From: Amycolatopsis nigrescens CSC17Ta-90
Lineage (GTDB): Bacteria > Actinomycetota > Actinomycetes > Mycobacteriales > Pseudonocardiaceae
Direction: 5' to 3'
Assembly: GCF_000384315.1 (NCBI RefSeq)
Contig: NZ_ARVW01000001.1
Coordinates: 3,968,157-4,032,156 of the forward strand
Length of the DNA stretch: 64,000 nucleotides
In this document: piece after piece, positions 25,201 to 32,962 of the stretch
How positions within the stretch are numbered: position 1 is the stretch's first letter
How the letters are laid out: each line of letters begins with the position of its first letter
Notes under the pieces: model-generated
What the model was told of the DNA's origin: nothing
The model's input: the letters and a program-made list of their open reading frames with translations, nothing else
Database searches by the model: none
Translations under genes and position numbers: made by a program

Positions 25201-26513
25201 CCGGGGTCACCCCCACCGCCACCCTGGCGGTCGAGATCGTGGCCGCGATCAACGCGGTGCTGCCCGGCACCGCCGAGGTGACCGCGGACGACCGGCTGCG
25301 GCTCAGCTCGCCGACCGCTGGACTCGAAGGCTCAGTAGAGCTGATTCCCTTGCGGTTCCTGGAGGTTCAGGAGTATCCACCGTCCGAAGAGGACATAGAG
25401 GTGGCGGTGGGGCACGGTAGTCCGATCGGCATCCGCAACACCGGCGCGGCCGCGGTGCCCGGCACGGTCGAGCTGTTCAGCGCGGCCGGAGTGGCCGGCC
25501 CGTGCGTGGCCGACCCGGTGGCGGGTTGGTCGGTCCGGGTGGAGGAGCCGATCGGCGCTGGCGGGCGGCTGCTGCTGTCGGTGCGCCCGGACGGTGCTGG
25601 AAGCGACACCGTAGCTGCGACCGTGATCGAGCGCGGCCGTCCGCGCCAGGTACCCGCTGAGCTGGTGTCGGTCACCGGCACCGACCCGTTGCTGGTCCGC
25701 CGCGGCCTGAACACCTGGCGGTTCTACGAGTGCAAGGCGGCCAGGTTCGACTTCGCGCGGTTCGACCACGACCGGTTCGCCGGTGGCCCGTGCACCGAGG
25801 ACGCCATCTTCGATCTGAGCCGGTTCGGCCCCGGCCCCGGTTTCCCGCGCGCGGTGTTCGCCGCCGAACGGCACCCGAAGCCGACCGGCAGGCTCACCGT
25901 CCGCTGGCAGTCGCATCTGCCCGGCGCGTTCGAGGTGAACCTGCCCGCCGAGCTGGACCGCAGGTTCGGCGTGGCCTTCGGCGACGGCCGGTTCGGCGGC
26001 CGGGAGCCCGAACGGTTCCCCGGCGTGGTCTGCGAGCCGGAGCGGGACAACCCCGACTACCTGGAGAAGCGAATCAACTCCGACGGCGGCTCGAACCTGG
26101 TCGTCGCCGAACGGGTGCGGAAGGTGCCGATCGGTTGGTCGCCGGTGGCCCTGCCGTTCCGCGAACCGGCGCGGCTCAGCCTCGGCGGACGGGACGACCC
26201 TGCCCGGCTGTACCTGTCCGAACCGGGCCTGGAAGGCGATTTCATCCTGCTCAGCGCCTTCGAACCGGGGGTGTGGGGCAACGAGATCACGGTCACCGGC
26301 AGGGCGAGCGGCCCGGCGATCTACGACCTCGAAGTGAGTTACCCGGGCGGCCGCTTCGAGAACGCCCGCCAGGTGGTGGCCGGGCCGGAACTGCCCGCGC
26401 TCGCCGACGACCTGCTCCGGCCGGTGCCGGGCGGGGTGCTGCTGGCCAAGTCCGCCGGGGTCCACGCCGGCGTGACCAGAGACGCGACCTATCAACAACA
26501 GGAGAAGAAATGA
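22242..26513 (+). CDS. Tail protein I fused to eight fibre-like repeats
   Basis: The GTG follows a GGAGGAGG site and gives 1,423 residues. Residues 1-125 match P2 gpI-like wedge proteins (LPPTFRVRGEPSALRALAEA; FADAGEREIHDLAGIGALYG). About residues 165-1040 consist of eight divergent units of roughly 110 residues. Each has a D-L-S-x-x-V-D-L start, LRLAVDG, VDL, PAEIVxAIN and HDGxRLTL. This resembles the IN motif of flagellar hook-associated proteins. The C-terminal 380 residues contain FDFARFDHDRFAGG and other aromatic motifs. Family gpI proteins are usually about 200 residues, so the repeats are a large addition, probably a rigid surface or fibre element. Confidence 0.8.
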   Translation: MPKVDRILANLPPTFRVRGEPSALRALAEAYGGELQAAENSLVAVMRAHWVDFADAGEREIHDLAGIGALYGLAPRPDESVEEFREHLKRYVRTFLDGTVTVQGILRVTAEALGLHIEDDALDEWWNRADPVLVTSTPRNTDAAALVLGSGSAERIGHDALPAVLLGTVELRAGVDLRATPLLRIALDGRGAVPVDLTDGAADPAAVTGAEIVRVLNAEFGSEFASLVDGRLRLVSESSGQDAGLLVADGREDGAGLVLGLRPRAYQGAAATRARVTGTVDLSTPVDLTGARYLRLVIDGSRLAEIDCAAGSADPAAVELDDIATAIDDGLGIAVATHDGRFLTLTSPTLGVAGRIEFRPPAAQPATARLFGPVRPLTVGTDARRAVLAGDRDLANGVDLSDGSRLRLAVDGRPPVTVDIAGADPAATTPAEIVTSVNEALRADIASHDGQRITLVSSSPGEDGTLVAGEVDADAAEPVLGLRPRRVTGSPPATAALTGTVDLSAGVDLGARHLLGLTVDGGGQVEVDLRHGAADPGAVTVEELADAVNHGLGAPADDPVATHDGAHLILVSRDPGAGGRILVHPLRRTSRRRFVTRAMVTDDAGTRVFGFTAGRATGLPPVAAEMAGVNDLSGGVDLSVLNRLRLTVDEQTKEIVFNAQPRPRATTPVEIVDAINKEFAGAAGTDGHRITLTSGTAGADSRVLLSPPRDRDALDKLGLNTGLVRGANASGVLFTGTLDLSAGVHLPADATVRLAVDGGAAADIVLGDGTVAGIRGLSQLVAAVNQAMVAQVAAHDGKHLLLSAGIGLEIAVPESGTDATALVLGIAAPRTYLGSAATSASVTGGPVPAELAEANLLRLAVDGKPPVTVDLSRGAANAEAPTPSEIAAAVNAASTAIATTVPVPGGTAISLRSPSTGTGSRLELQRTGADDAASLIFGTAPREVTGVAPERAVLTGTADLRVPPDLSARSVLRLAVDGGEPVDIDLAGVTPTATLAVEIVAAINAVLPGTAEVTADDRLRLSSPTAGLEGSVELIPLRFLEVQEYPPSEEDIEVAVGHGSPIGIRNTGAAAVPGTVELFSAAGVAGPCVADPVAGWSVRVEEPIGAGGRLLLSVRPDGAGSDTVAATVIERGRPRQVPAELVSVTGTDPLLVRRGLNTWRFYECKAARFDFARFDHDRFAGGPCTEDAIFDLSRFGPGPGFPRAVFAAERHPKPTGRLTVRWQSHLPGAFEVNLPAELDRRFGVAFGDGRFGGREPERFPGVVCEPERDNPDYLEKRINSDGGSNLVVAERVRKVPIGWSPVALPFREPARLSLGGRDDPARLYLSEPGLEGDFILLSAFEPGVWGNEITVTGRASGPAIYDLEVSYPGGRFENARQVVAGPELPALADDLLRPVPGGVLLAKSAGVHAGVTRDATYQQQEKK

Positions 26514-27478
26514 CCGAGACGGAACCCTACGTGCAGCGCGGCCCTGGTGACCTGGTCACCGCGGAGGACTGGAACGAGGTGCAGCGCAAGATCTTCGAGG
26601 ACATCCGCAAGGAGGCGAAGAAGGCGGCGGACGGGGTGGTGCGGGTGCCCAACGCCGACGACTCCGACCACATCGAGGGCAAGGACCTCAATGCGCTGAC
26701 CGAAGAGATCACCAAGCGGGTGCTGGACCAGGTGCGCGGCCGCAGCGGCTACCAGCAGCTGTTCAAGGTGCTCAAGCAGGGCGAGATCACCGTGCTGGAG
26801 CACAAGCTGGGCACCGCGCCGCTGGTGGACGCGTACAAGCTGGAGTACTTCCGGGTGGTCTGCCGGGAGGACGACGAAACCACCGACGCCTACGCCACGT
26901 TCTTCCTGCACCACACCAGCGAACGCAAGATCCGGGTGCCCGGCTCGGGTAGCGGGAGCTCGCGCGACTCGGTGGACATCCAGCCGAAGGACTTCCCCGA
27001 GCTCGGCGTCCCGTTCGCCGAACTGCTGGCCAGGTACAAGGTGCCCTACACCGACACCACCAGCCTGGACGACCTGGAGACGGAGTTCTGGAAGGCGTTC
27101 TTCCGCGACCCCAACGACCAGTTCAACGACGACCAGTACTGCCACTCGCCGTGGTTCGAGCGTTGCTGCAAGGAGCAGCAGAGCGTGCGGCAGCTCAAGG
27201 AGAAGGGCGACTGGGACGACATCGTCTTCCAGATGCGGCCGCGCAAGGTGCTCAACTACACCGACCTGCCGCTGGTCACGGGCGAACCGCCGAGGGCGCT
27301 CACCCGCCCGGCGAACGTGCTGGTGCAGCACCTGGACAACAACCGCACCGCGGTGTGGTTCGAGGGCGACGCACTGCACGACCCCGATGAGGACGGCGTG
27401 GAGTTCAAGGCCCGCGAGTACATCGGCGTGGACACCTTCGACCAGGAGCTCAAGGTCATGCTGCTGCTGAAGGTCTGA
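26510..27478 (+). CDS. Baseplate-appended protein with fibre-attachment motif
   Basis: The ATG overlaps the stop of the I gene. The 322-residue protein opens with a segment (GDLVTAEDWNEVQRKIFEDI) similar to the N-terminal motif of many phage tail-fibre and baseplate-appended proteins. A charged helical region follows (about 35-85), then a mixed domain with FQQLFKVLKQGEITVLEHK-like strands, an acidic patch, a Cys-containing motif (YCHSPWFERCCKEQQ, about 207-221) and a beta-rich end. No enzyme family is recognised. By place it connects the baseplate with the very large receptor-like protein that follows. Confidence 0.6.
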   Translation: MTETEPYVQRGPGDLVTAEDWNEVQRKIFEDIRKEAKKAADGVVRVPNADDSDHIEGKDLNALTEEITKRVLDQVRGRSGYQQLFKVLKQGEITVLEHKLGTAPLVDAYKLEYFRVVCREDDETTDAYATFFLHHTSERKIRVPGSGSGSSRDSVDIQPKDFPELGVPFAELLARYKVPYTDTTSLDDLETEFWKAFFRDPNDQFNDDQYCHSPWFERCCKEQQSVRQLKEKGDWDDIVFQMRPRKVLNYTDLPLVTGEPPRALTRPANVLVQHLDNNRTAVWFEGDALHDPDEDGVEFKAREYIGVDTFDQELKVMLLLKV

Positions 27479-27513
27479 CCTGTTTCTCAACCGTGGCAAA
27501 GGAAGGACGGGCG

Positions 27514-30500
27514 ATGAAGGTCCGTACCCGGCACAGTGGCCGGCGGTCGCCGTTCGAGCGCGACCGCCGGCTGGTCCTGCGGCGGCTGCCGGCCGGTGCG
27601 GTGGTCACTCGCGCGGCGATCACCGTTTCGCCGCACAGCCTCGATCCGGAGCGCCGGTTCACCGAGACCATCACCTTCGCCGGCCCGGCCGGTGACTGGG
27701 GCGCGAACAAGCGCGCCGTGCCGGGGACGCCGGCCGCGGTGGAGATCGAGCTGCACGCCAGACGGCAGCTCGCCGCGGTGACCGGCACCGGCCTGACCAC
27801 CGGCAAGCTGCTGGTCGACCTCGGCGGCGGGTTCACGCCGGTCGGGGCGACCGGAGCCATCGGCGGCACGCCGGAGTTCGAGCTGCCGGCGTCCGGGGAA
27901 CTGCCCGGCCTCACCGTCACCGGGCTGCGGATCAGCCAGACCGGCTCGGACGTGACGACGCTGCGGGTGGCGTCCCCGCCGAGCAACGTGACGCTGGCGG
28001 TGGCCGGTGGGCCGGTCTTCTTCACGCATTTCGGTGCGCTGGTGGAACCGGTCACCACCCCCGACTTCGCCGGGTTGCTGCAGGCGATGCTGCCGGAACT
28101 GGAAGTGCTGCACGGGCACCACGTGGTGCCGTTCGTGCTGCATTCGGACAGCATCGCGCGGCTGGATCTGGTGCTGGACCTGGAGTTCGAGGTGGAGACC
28201 GGCGCCATGCCGGACGGACTGGGCACGATGCGGGTGCCTTACACCTTCGACGGCGCACCGGAAGGTGGCCGGGCGTCGCTGGCCGTGCCACCCGGCATGG
28301 TCGCCGCGCCGGGCGGCACCACCGGGCGGATACAGGGCGCGTTCGAAGCGAGCAAGGTCGTGCACGGGCCGGTCGCCGCCGGTGCCCCGGCCGAGCTGGT
28401 GCCACTCGGCCCGGAAAGCCCGCTGGCGCAACCTTTCGTCCTCGACCGGACCGAGCTGGCGACCTCGGTCGACCTGCTGCTCACCGCGGTCACCGCGGAG
28501 GTCGCGCTGACCGTGGACCTGGTGGAGGACGCGGACGGCAAACCGGGCCGCCGCTCGCTGCTGCCCGCGCCCGCCGCCCGCGCGCTGACCCGCGACCAGG
28601 CACCCGGCCCGACCTGGGTCAACATCGCGTTGCCGGGCGAGGTGGAGTTCACCGAAGGGGTCCGCCGCTGGGTGGTGCTGCAGGCCAAGACGGGCCGGGC
28701 GGCCTGGGGCACGGATGGTACGGACGGGGTGAGCCTGCAGCAGACCGGCGACGGCGGCCTGTCCTGGCGGCAGGCCGGTGCCGGGCCGTCGGCCGCCAGG
28801 CTGCGGTTGCGGCACACCGCGCGGGACTTCCGGATGCCGCTCGAACTCCGGGTCGCGGCCGAGGAGAGCGAGGTCGCCGTTTCCCTGCAACGGTTCGCGC
28901 CGCAGGGCGCGATCGACCTCGGGCTGGACTTCCCGGAGGTCGCGGCCGCGGTGAACGAGGCGCTGACCACCGCCGGGCACGGCGCCGATGGCGGCGGCGA
29001 GCACGTGGCCAACGGCGGGTTCACCGACTGGTACCGGATCGGTGCCGAGCCGGATTCGAACGAGAGCGGCGCGCTGCGGCCGTCCTCCGCGCAGCCGGTG
29101 TTCGGCCCCGCGGTGTTCGGACCCGCCGGCCGGACGGCCTATCTCGCGCTGCGCGATGGGGCCGGCGCCCGGCTGGCCGCGTTCGACCCGCTCTGCCGGG
29201 ACGAGCTGCTGAACTCCGAGATCGGTTCCGGCGTGCCGACCGCGATGACGCTCGACGCGGCGGGCGGCCGCGCACTGGTCGCGCTGGCCCAGCCCACCGA
29301 CCTCGGCCCGCTGGCGGTGACCGTGCCGGGCTGGCGGCTCGTGCTGGTGGACACCGCCACCGGCCGCCTGATCGGCTCGCCGGTGCGGGCGCAGGTGCCG
29401 GACGAGGAACCGGTGCCGCCCGCGGTGCACGCGCTGGTCTGCTCGGCGGACGGGCTCGCGGTTTTCGCCCTCTGCCAGGAGGACGACACTTCGTCCAGGC
29501 TCTACCGGATTCCGTGGACCCTGCTGGCCGACGCGGCCATCGCCGGGACCGAACTGCCGCTGGCGGAGCTGGAGTCGACCGAGCTGGGCGGTAGGCCGAA
29601 GGCGCTGACCGTCGGCCAAGACGGAAAGCTTTACGTGCTCACCGAATCCGTGGAGCTGAGCACGTTGCACGTGCTGGCCGGAATAGCGGACTTCGGGCGG
29701 TCGGTGACCGTGCTGAACGGTGCGGCCGATGTCGCGGTCACCGGTTCCACCGTGCTGGTGGCCGGTCCGGCGGTGCTGCGCTTCCTCCGCGCCGGCGATC
29801 TGCGCACCGTGGTGGACCTTCCGCTGGAGGTGAGCGCCCGCCGGGTCGGCGTTGACCCGGCCGGTGAGCTGGCGCTGGTCGCGCACGACGGCGGGCTGCT
29901 CTCCGTCGACCTGCGAAGGCGGGTCACCCGCCCGGTCTTCGTCGGGCTCAGCAGCGGCGACGGGCTGGCGATGAGCCCGTCCGGCACGCACGCGGTGGTG
30001 ACCGGGGACCAGTTCGCGGCGGCGAAGATGGTGGTGCTCGGCCGGTTGCAGCCGGTGGACTGGCAGCTCACGGCGGGCGAGGTCCGGCCGCGGTGCCTGG
30101 CCAACGGGTCCGGCACACTGGCGGTGCTGGGCGTCCCTGGCGGCTGCATTGGTTACCTGGCAACACTTTCCGCGCTTTCGCAGGTGGTGCCGGTGGTCGC
30201 CGGCACCCGGTACCGCTTCGCCTTCGACGGGGTCACCGACTCCGAAGGCGCGACCGGCGAGGTCATCTGGCGCGGCGTCGGCTGTGCACCGCTGGGCACC
30301 GAGCGGTTGCCGGTGACCGTGCTGGACCTCGACAACGAACGGACGCTCGACCGGCTGCCCCGGCACGAGACCGCGCTGGTCTCCCCGGCCGGCGCGACCC
30401 AGGCGGAGATCCGGTTCTCCACCCAGGAGGGCGTGCTCGGCGTGGACTCGGTGTCACTGGCCGGTTCGGCGAACGTGGCGTCCCCTTCGTGGCAGCCGTC

Positions 30501-31449
30501 CGAGCCCTCGGTGCTGGTCACCCCGGCGGACACCGGGCTGACCTTGGCCAACGGCGGCGGTGCGCCCGCGGCGGTGCGCCAGTTCGCCGCGGCCGAGGGC
30601 GGGCAGCGGTTCGGGCTGGAGGTCACCGCGGTCGCTTCGCCGGGCTGCGCGGTCGAACTCGCGTTCTCCGACGAGCTGTCCGCGCCGGTCGGCGAGGTGG
30701 TCCGGCTGGAACTGGACCAGCTGGAGTTCGACGTCAGGGCGGTTTCGGGCGAGGTGCCGGTGGGAACGACCGAGGCCGAGCTGAGGATCGTGCTGCCGCC
30801 AGGCGGTTCGGTCGAGCTGACCGCGCTGGAGCTGACCATCGGCGCGGCGAACGAGGTCGGCCTGTACTTCGTCTCCGAGGCGCCGGGTGAGCTGGCGATG
30901 ACCGGGGTGGCCGTGCGGCTGGACCTGGCCGCGCCGAGCGTGCCGCCGGTCCCGCCGGACGGGCTGTGTCCGCCGCGAGCACCGGCCGGTGACGGAGAAC
31001 AGTGCTTCTGCGGGCCGTGCGGGCAGGACCGGCCGGTCGGCCGGAGCACCCCGGCCCGGACCGCGTCCGGCCGTCCGGCGTCGGTGACGGCCTGTCCCGC
31101 CTGCGGCAGCCCGCGGATCCGACTCGGCGGCCGGCCGGTCGCCGGTGCGGACCCGGTGGCCCTGCCGCTGTACCGGTTGCCGGCTCGCTCCGGCCCGCCC
31201 CGCCGCGGCCCGGCGGTCCGGGCGAAGCTGCGCGTCCCGGCGAAGCTCACCGCGATCTCCGGGGTCGCCGCCAACCGCGCCGCCGAACTGCGCGCGGCCG
31301 GCATCCCGACCGTGGTCGCACTGGCGAAGGCCGAGGTCGCCACCGTCGCCGCACTGCCCGGCTTTTCCCCAAGAATGGCCAAAACCTTCATCGCCGAAGC
31401 CAACCGTCTCGTCCAGGACCGAGGCGAACACGTCCTCTTCGACCGCTGA
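27514..31449 (+). CDS. Giant beta-propeller protein with C-terminal Cys cluster and helix-hairpin-helix
   Basis: The ATG at 27514 has a GGAAGG site; an in-frame GTG at 27493 lacks one. The 1,311 residues are mostly beta. Residues 1-500 have repeated strand motifs, and about 530-840 repeat blades such as LVLVDTATGRLIGSPV, ALVCSADGLAVFALC and GLAMSPSGTHAVVTGD, which is YncE-like beta-propeller character. Carbohydrate-binding-like beta domains follow (about 850-1130). The end has Cys pairs (QCFCGPCG near 1168; CPACG near 1193), suggesting a metal site, then LTAISGVAANRAAELRAAGI and VAALPGFSPRMAKTFIAEA, a helix-hairpin-helix unit. It is the last gene of the cluster, where receptor-binding proteins are often encoded. 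That role is inference. Confidence 0.65.
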   Translation: MKVRTRHSGRRSPFERDRRLVLRRLPAGAVVTRAAITVSPHSLDPERRFTETITFAGPAGDWGANKRAVPGTPAAVEIELHARRQLAAVTGTGLTTGKLLVDLGGGFTPVGATGAIGGTPEFELPASGELPGLTVTGLRISQTGSDVTTLRVASPPSNVTLAVAGGPVFFTHFGALVEPVTTPDFAGLLQAMLPELEVLHGHHVVPFVLHSDSIARLDLVLDLEFEVETGAMPDGLGTMRVPYTFDGAPEGGRASLAVPPGMVAAPGGTTGRIQGAFEASKVVHGPVAAGAPAELVPLGPESPLAQPFVLDRTELATSVDLLLTAVTAEVALTVDLVEDADGKPGRRSLLPAPAARALTRDQAPGPTWVNIALPGEVEFTEGVRRWVVLQAKTGRAAWGTDGTDGVSLQQTGDGGLSWRQAGAGPSAARLRLRHTARDFRMPLELRVAAEESEVAVSLQRFAPQGAIDLGLDFPEVAAAVNEALTTAGHGADGGGEHVANGGFTDWYRIGAEPDSNESGALRPSSAQPVFGPAVFGPAGRTAYLALRDGAGARLAAFDPLCRDELLNSEIGSGVPTAMTLDAAGGRALVALAQPTDLGPLAVTVPGWRLVLVDTATGRLIGSPVRAQVPDEEPVPPAVHALVCSADGLAVFALCQEDDTSSRLYRIPWTLLADAAIAGTELPLAELESTELGGRPKALTVGQDGKLYVLTESVELSTLHVLAGIADFGRSVTVLNGAADVAVTGSTVLVAGPAVLRFLRAGDLRTVVDLPLEVSARRVGVDPAGELALVAHDGGLLSVDLRRRVTRPVFVGLSSGDGLAMSPSGTHAVVTGDQFAAAKMVVLGRLQPVDWQLTAGEVRPRCLANGSGTLAVLGVPGGCIGYLATLSALSQVVPVVAGTRYRFAFDGVTDSEGATGEVIWRGVGCAPLGTERLPVTVLDLDNERTLDRLPRHETALVSPAGATQAEIRFSTQEGVLGVDSVSLAGSANVASPSWQPSEPSVLVTPADTGLTLANGGGAPAAVRQFAAAEGGQRFGLEVTAVASPGCAVELAFSDELSAPVGEVVRLELDQLEFDVRAVSGEVPVGTTEAELRIVLPPGGSVELTALELTIGAANEVGLYFVSEAPGELAMTGVAVRLDLAAPSVPPVPPDGLCPPRAPAGDGEQCFCGPCGQDRPVGRSTPARTASGRPASVTACPACGSPRIRLGGRPVAGADPVALPLYRLPARSGPPRRGPAVRAKLRVPAKLTAISGVAANRAAELRAAGIPTVVALAKAEVATVAALPGFSPRMAKTFIAEANRLVQDRGEHVLFDR

Positions 31450-31455
31450 TTCGGC

Positions 31456-31518
31456 GTGTTGGCCGTTGGCGGCGCCGAGTTGGCCGTCCAGGTCGCCGAG
31501 TTGGCCGTTCCGGGACGG
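31456..31518 (+). repeat. Three tandem 21-base units after the injection cluster
   Basis: Units start at 31456, 31477 and 31498 and share G(T/A)GTTGGCCGT followed by variable bases. The array lies between the stop of the giant protein gene and the end of the convergent gene. It forms no clear hairpin. Confidence 0.6.
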
Positions 31519-31929
31519 CTAGCCGGGCGATCCGCCGGTCCGGTGCGCGGCGCCGAACGCCACCCAGCCGCCGCCCTGCGCCAGCGCGGCCAGCACGCGC
31601 TCGGCCTGTTCGGCGAACCCGGCCATGTCCGCGCGCAGCAGCGCGGCGCGTTCGTCGTCGAGCGGGGTCTCGTCGTCGTACCACAGCTCGACCGGCGCGG
31701 CGGTCAGCACGAAGATCGACTGGAGCAGCCCGAGCACCTCCGCCGTCCCCTCCGGCTCGGCCGCGCGGTACTCGACCTCGATCTCGGTGCACGCCGTCTG
31801 CAACTCGCGCAACGGCCGTACCGCTGCCGCCGGGGTGCCGTGGGCCGTCGACCACACCGGGTCGCTGAGTTCCAGCCACAGCCGCCAGCCGGCCACCAGC
31901 TCGGCCTTGTTCCGTGGCGTCCATTCCAT
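31519..31929 (-). CDS. Conserved hypothetical protein
   Basis: The 136-residue protein has no signal peptide or membrane segment. It begins MEWTPRNKAELVAGWRLWLE and continues as helices (VRPLRELQTACTEIEVEYRA; VLGLLQSIFVLTAAPVELWY; LLRADMAGFAEQAERVLAAL), so an all-helical fold is likely. It converges on the injection cluster and is probably transcribed separately, divergent from the aldo/keto reductase gene. I do not recognise a function. Codon use and composition match the neighbours. Confidence 0.6.
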   Translation of the reverse strand: MEWTPRNKAELVAGWRLWLELSDPVWSTAHGTPAAAVRPLRELQTACTEIEVEYRAAEPEGTAEVLGLLQSIFVLTAAPVELWYDDETPLDDERAALLRADMAGFAEQAERVLAALAQGGGWVAFGAAHRTGGSPG

Positions 31930-32058
31930 CCACCAACTGTCGACCGCCCGGGTGGGGGAGGCCAGCGCCAGGTGTGTGATCTCACAGCCACGTCACCCGG
32001 CTGCGAACCCGCCGCCTAGATTGGCAGGAATCAGCGTTCGTCTGCCTCGGGAGGATCC

Positions 32059-32922
32059 ATGACCAGCAAGCCGTCCGCGGGCACGGCCGGGGACTTCCTG
32101 CTCGGCGGCGATCTCCCGGTGCGCCGGATCGGCTACGGCGCCATGCAGCTGGCCGGGCCGGGTGTGTTCGGCCCGCCGGCGGACACCGGCGAGGCGATCG
32201 CGGTGCTGCGCCGCGCGGTCGAGCTGGGCGTGAACCACATCGACACCGCCGACTTCTACGGCCCGTACGTGGTCAACGAGCTGATCCGCGAGGCGCTGCA
32301 TCCCTACCCGGAGGACCTGGTGCTCGTCACCAAGGTCGGCGCCAGGCGGGACGCCGAGGGCGGCTGGCCGTTCGCGCTCGCGCCCGATGACCTGCGCACC
32401 GCGGTGCACGAGAACCTGCGGCGACTCGGCGTGGACCGGCTCGACCTGGTCAACCTGCGGGTCGGCGACGACCACGGCTCGATCGCCGAGCCCTTCGCGG
32501 CGCTGGCCGAGCTGCGCGAGCAGGGCCTGATCCGGCACCTCGGCATCAGCAACATGAACGCCGGGCAGCTCGCCGAGGCTCGCGGGATCGCACCGGTGGC
32601 CTGCGTGCAGAACCACTACAACCTGGTGCATCGCGCGGACGACGCGCTTCTCGACGCCTGCTCCGCGGCCGGTATCGCCTTCGTGCCCTTCTTCCCGCTC
32701 GGCGGTTTCACCCCGCTGCACGATGAGCGCCTCGGCGCGGTCGCCACCCGGCTCGGCGCGACCCCGATGCAGGTGGCGCTGGCCTGGCTGCTGGCCCGCT
32801 CGCCGTCGATCCTGGTCATTCCCGGCACCTCCTCCCGCGGCCATCTCGACGAGAACGTCGCCGCCGGTGAGCTGCGCCTCGACCCCGGAACGCTGGCCGA
32901 ACTGGACGCCATGGCGGGCTGA
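32059..32922 (+). CDS. Aldo/keto reductase
   Basis: The 287-residue protein has the NADPH-dependent aldo/keto reductase barrel. It opens with IGYGAMQLAGPG and carries HIDTADFYGPYVVNELI with the catalytic Asp and Tyr, LVTKVG with the catalytic Lys, and the strand GISNMN. VACVQNHYNLVHR follows, and a cofactor-binding end reads ILVIPGTSSRGHLDENV. A GGGAGGA site lies 6 bases before the ATG. Members reduce aldehydes and ketones in the cytosol; the substrate cannot be deduced. It is close to the Tas/YajO branch and is followed after 40 bases by a MetE-like gene. Confidence 0.9.
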   Translation: MTSKPSAGTAGDFLLGGDLPVRRIGYGAMQLAGPGVFGPPADTGEAIAVLRRAVELGVNHIDTADFYGPYVVNELIREALHPYPEDLVLVTKVGARRDAEGGWPFALAPDDLRTAVHENLRRLGVDRLDLVNLRVGDDHGSIAEPFAALAELREQGLIRHLGISNMNAGQLAEARGIAPVACVQNHYNLVHRADDALLDACSAAGIAFVPFFPLGGFTPLHDERLGAVATRLGATPMQVALAWLLARSPSILVIPGTSSRGHLDENVAAGELRLDPGTLAELDAMAG

Positions 32923-32962
32923 TCCCTTGCGCTCACCGGCTCCGCTGGTTGAAGATTGAACG

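Noticed and set aside
30159..30170. GGCAACACTTT within the propeller gene, resembling repeat A
   Set aside because: Only 11 bases match, no second arm and no tail; chance similarity.
6368..31449. Intact prophage
   Set aside because: No head, packaging, integration or lysis genes and no attachment-site repeats beside the cluster.
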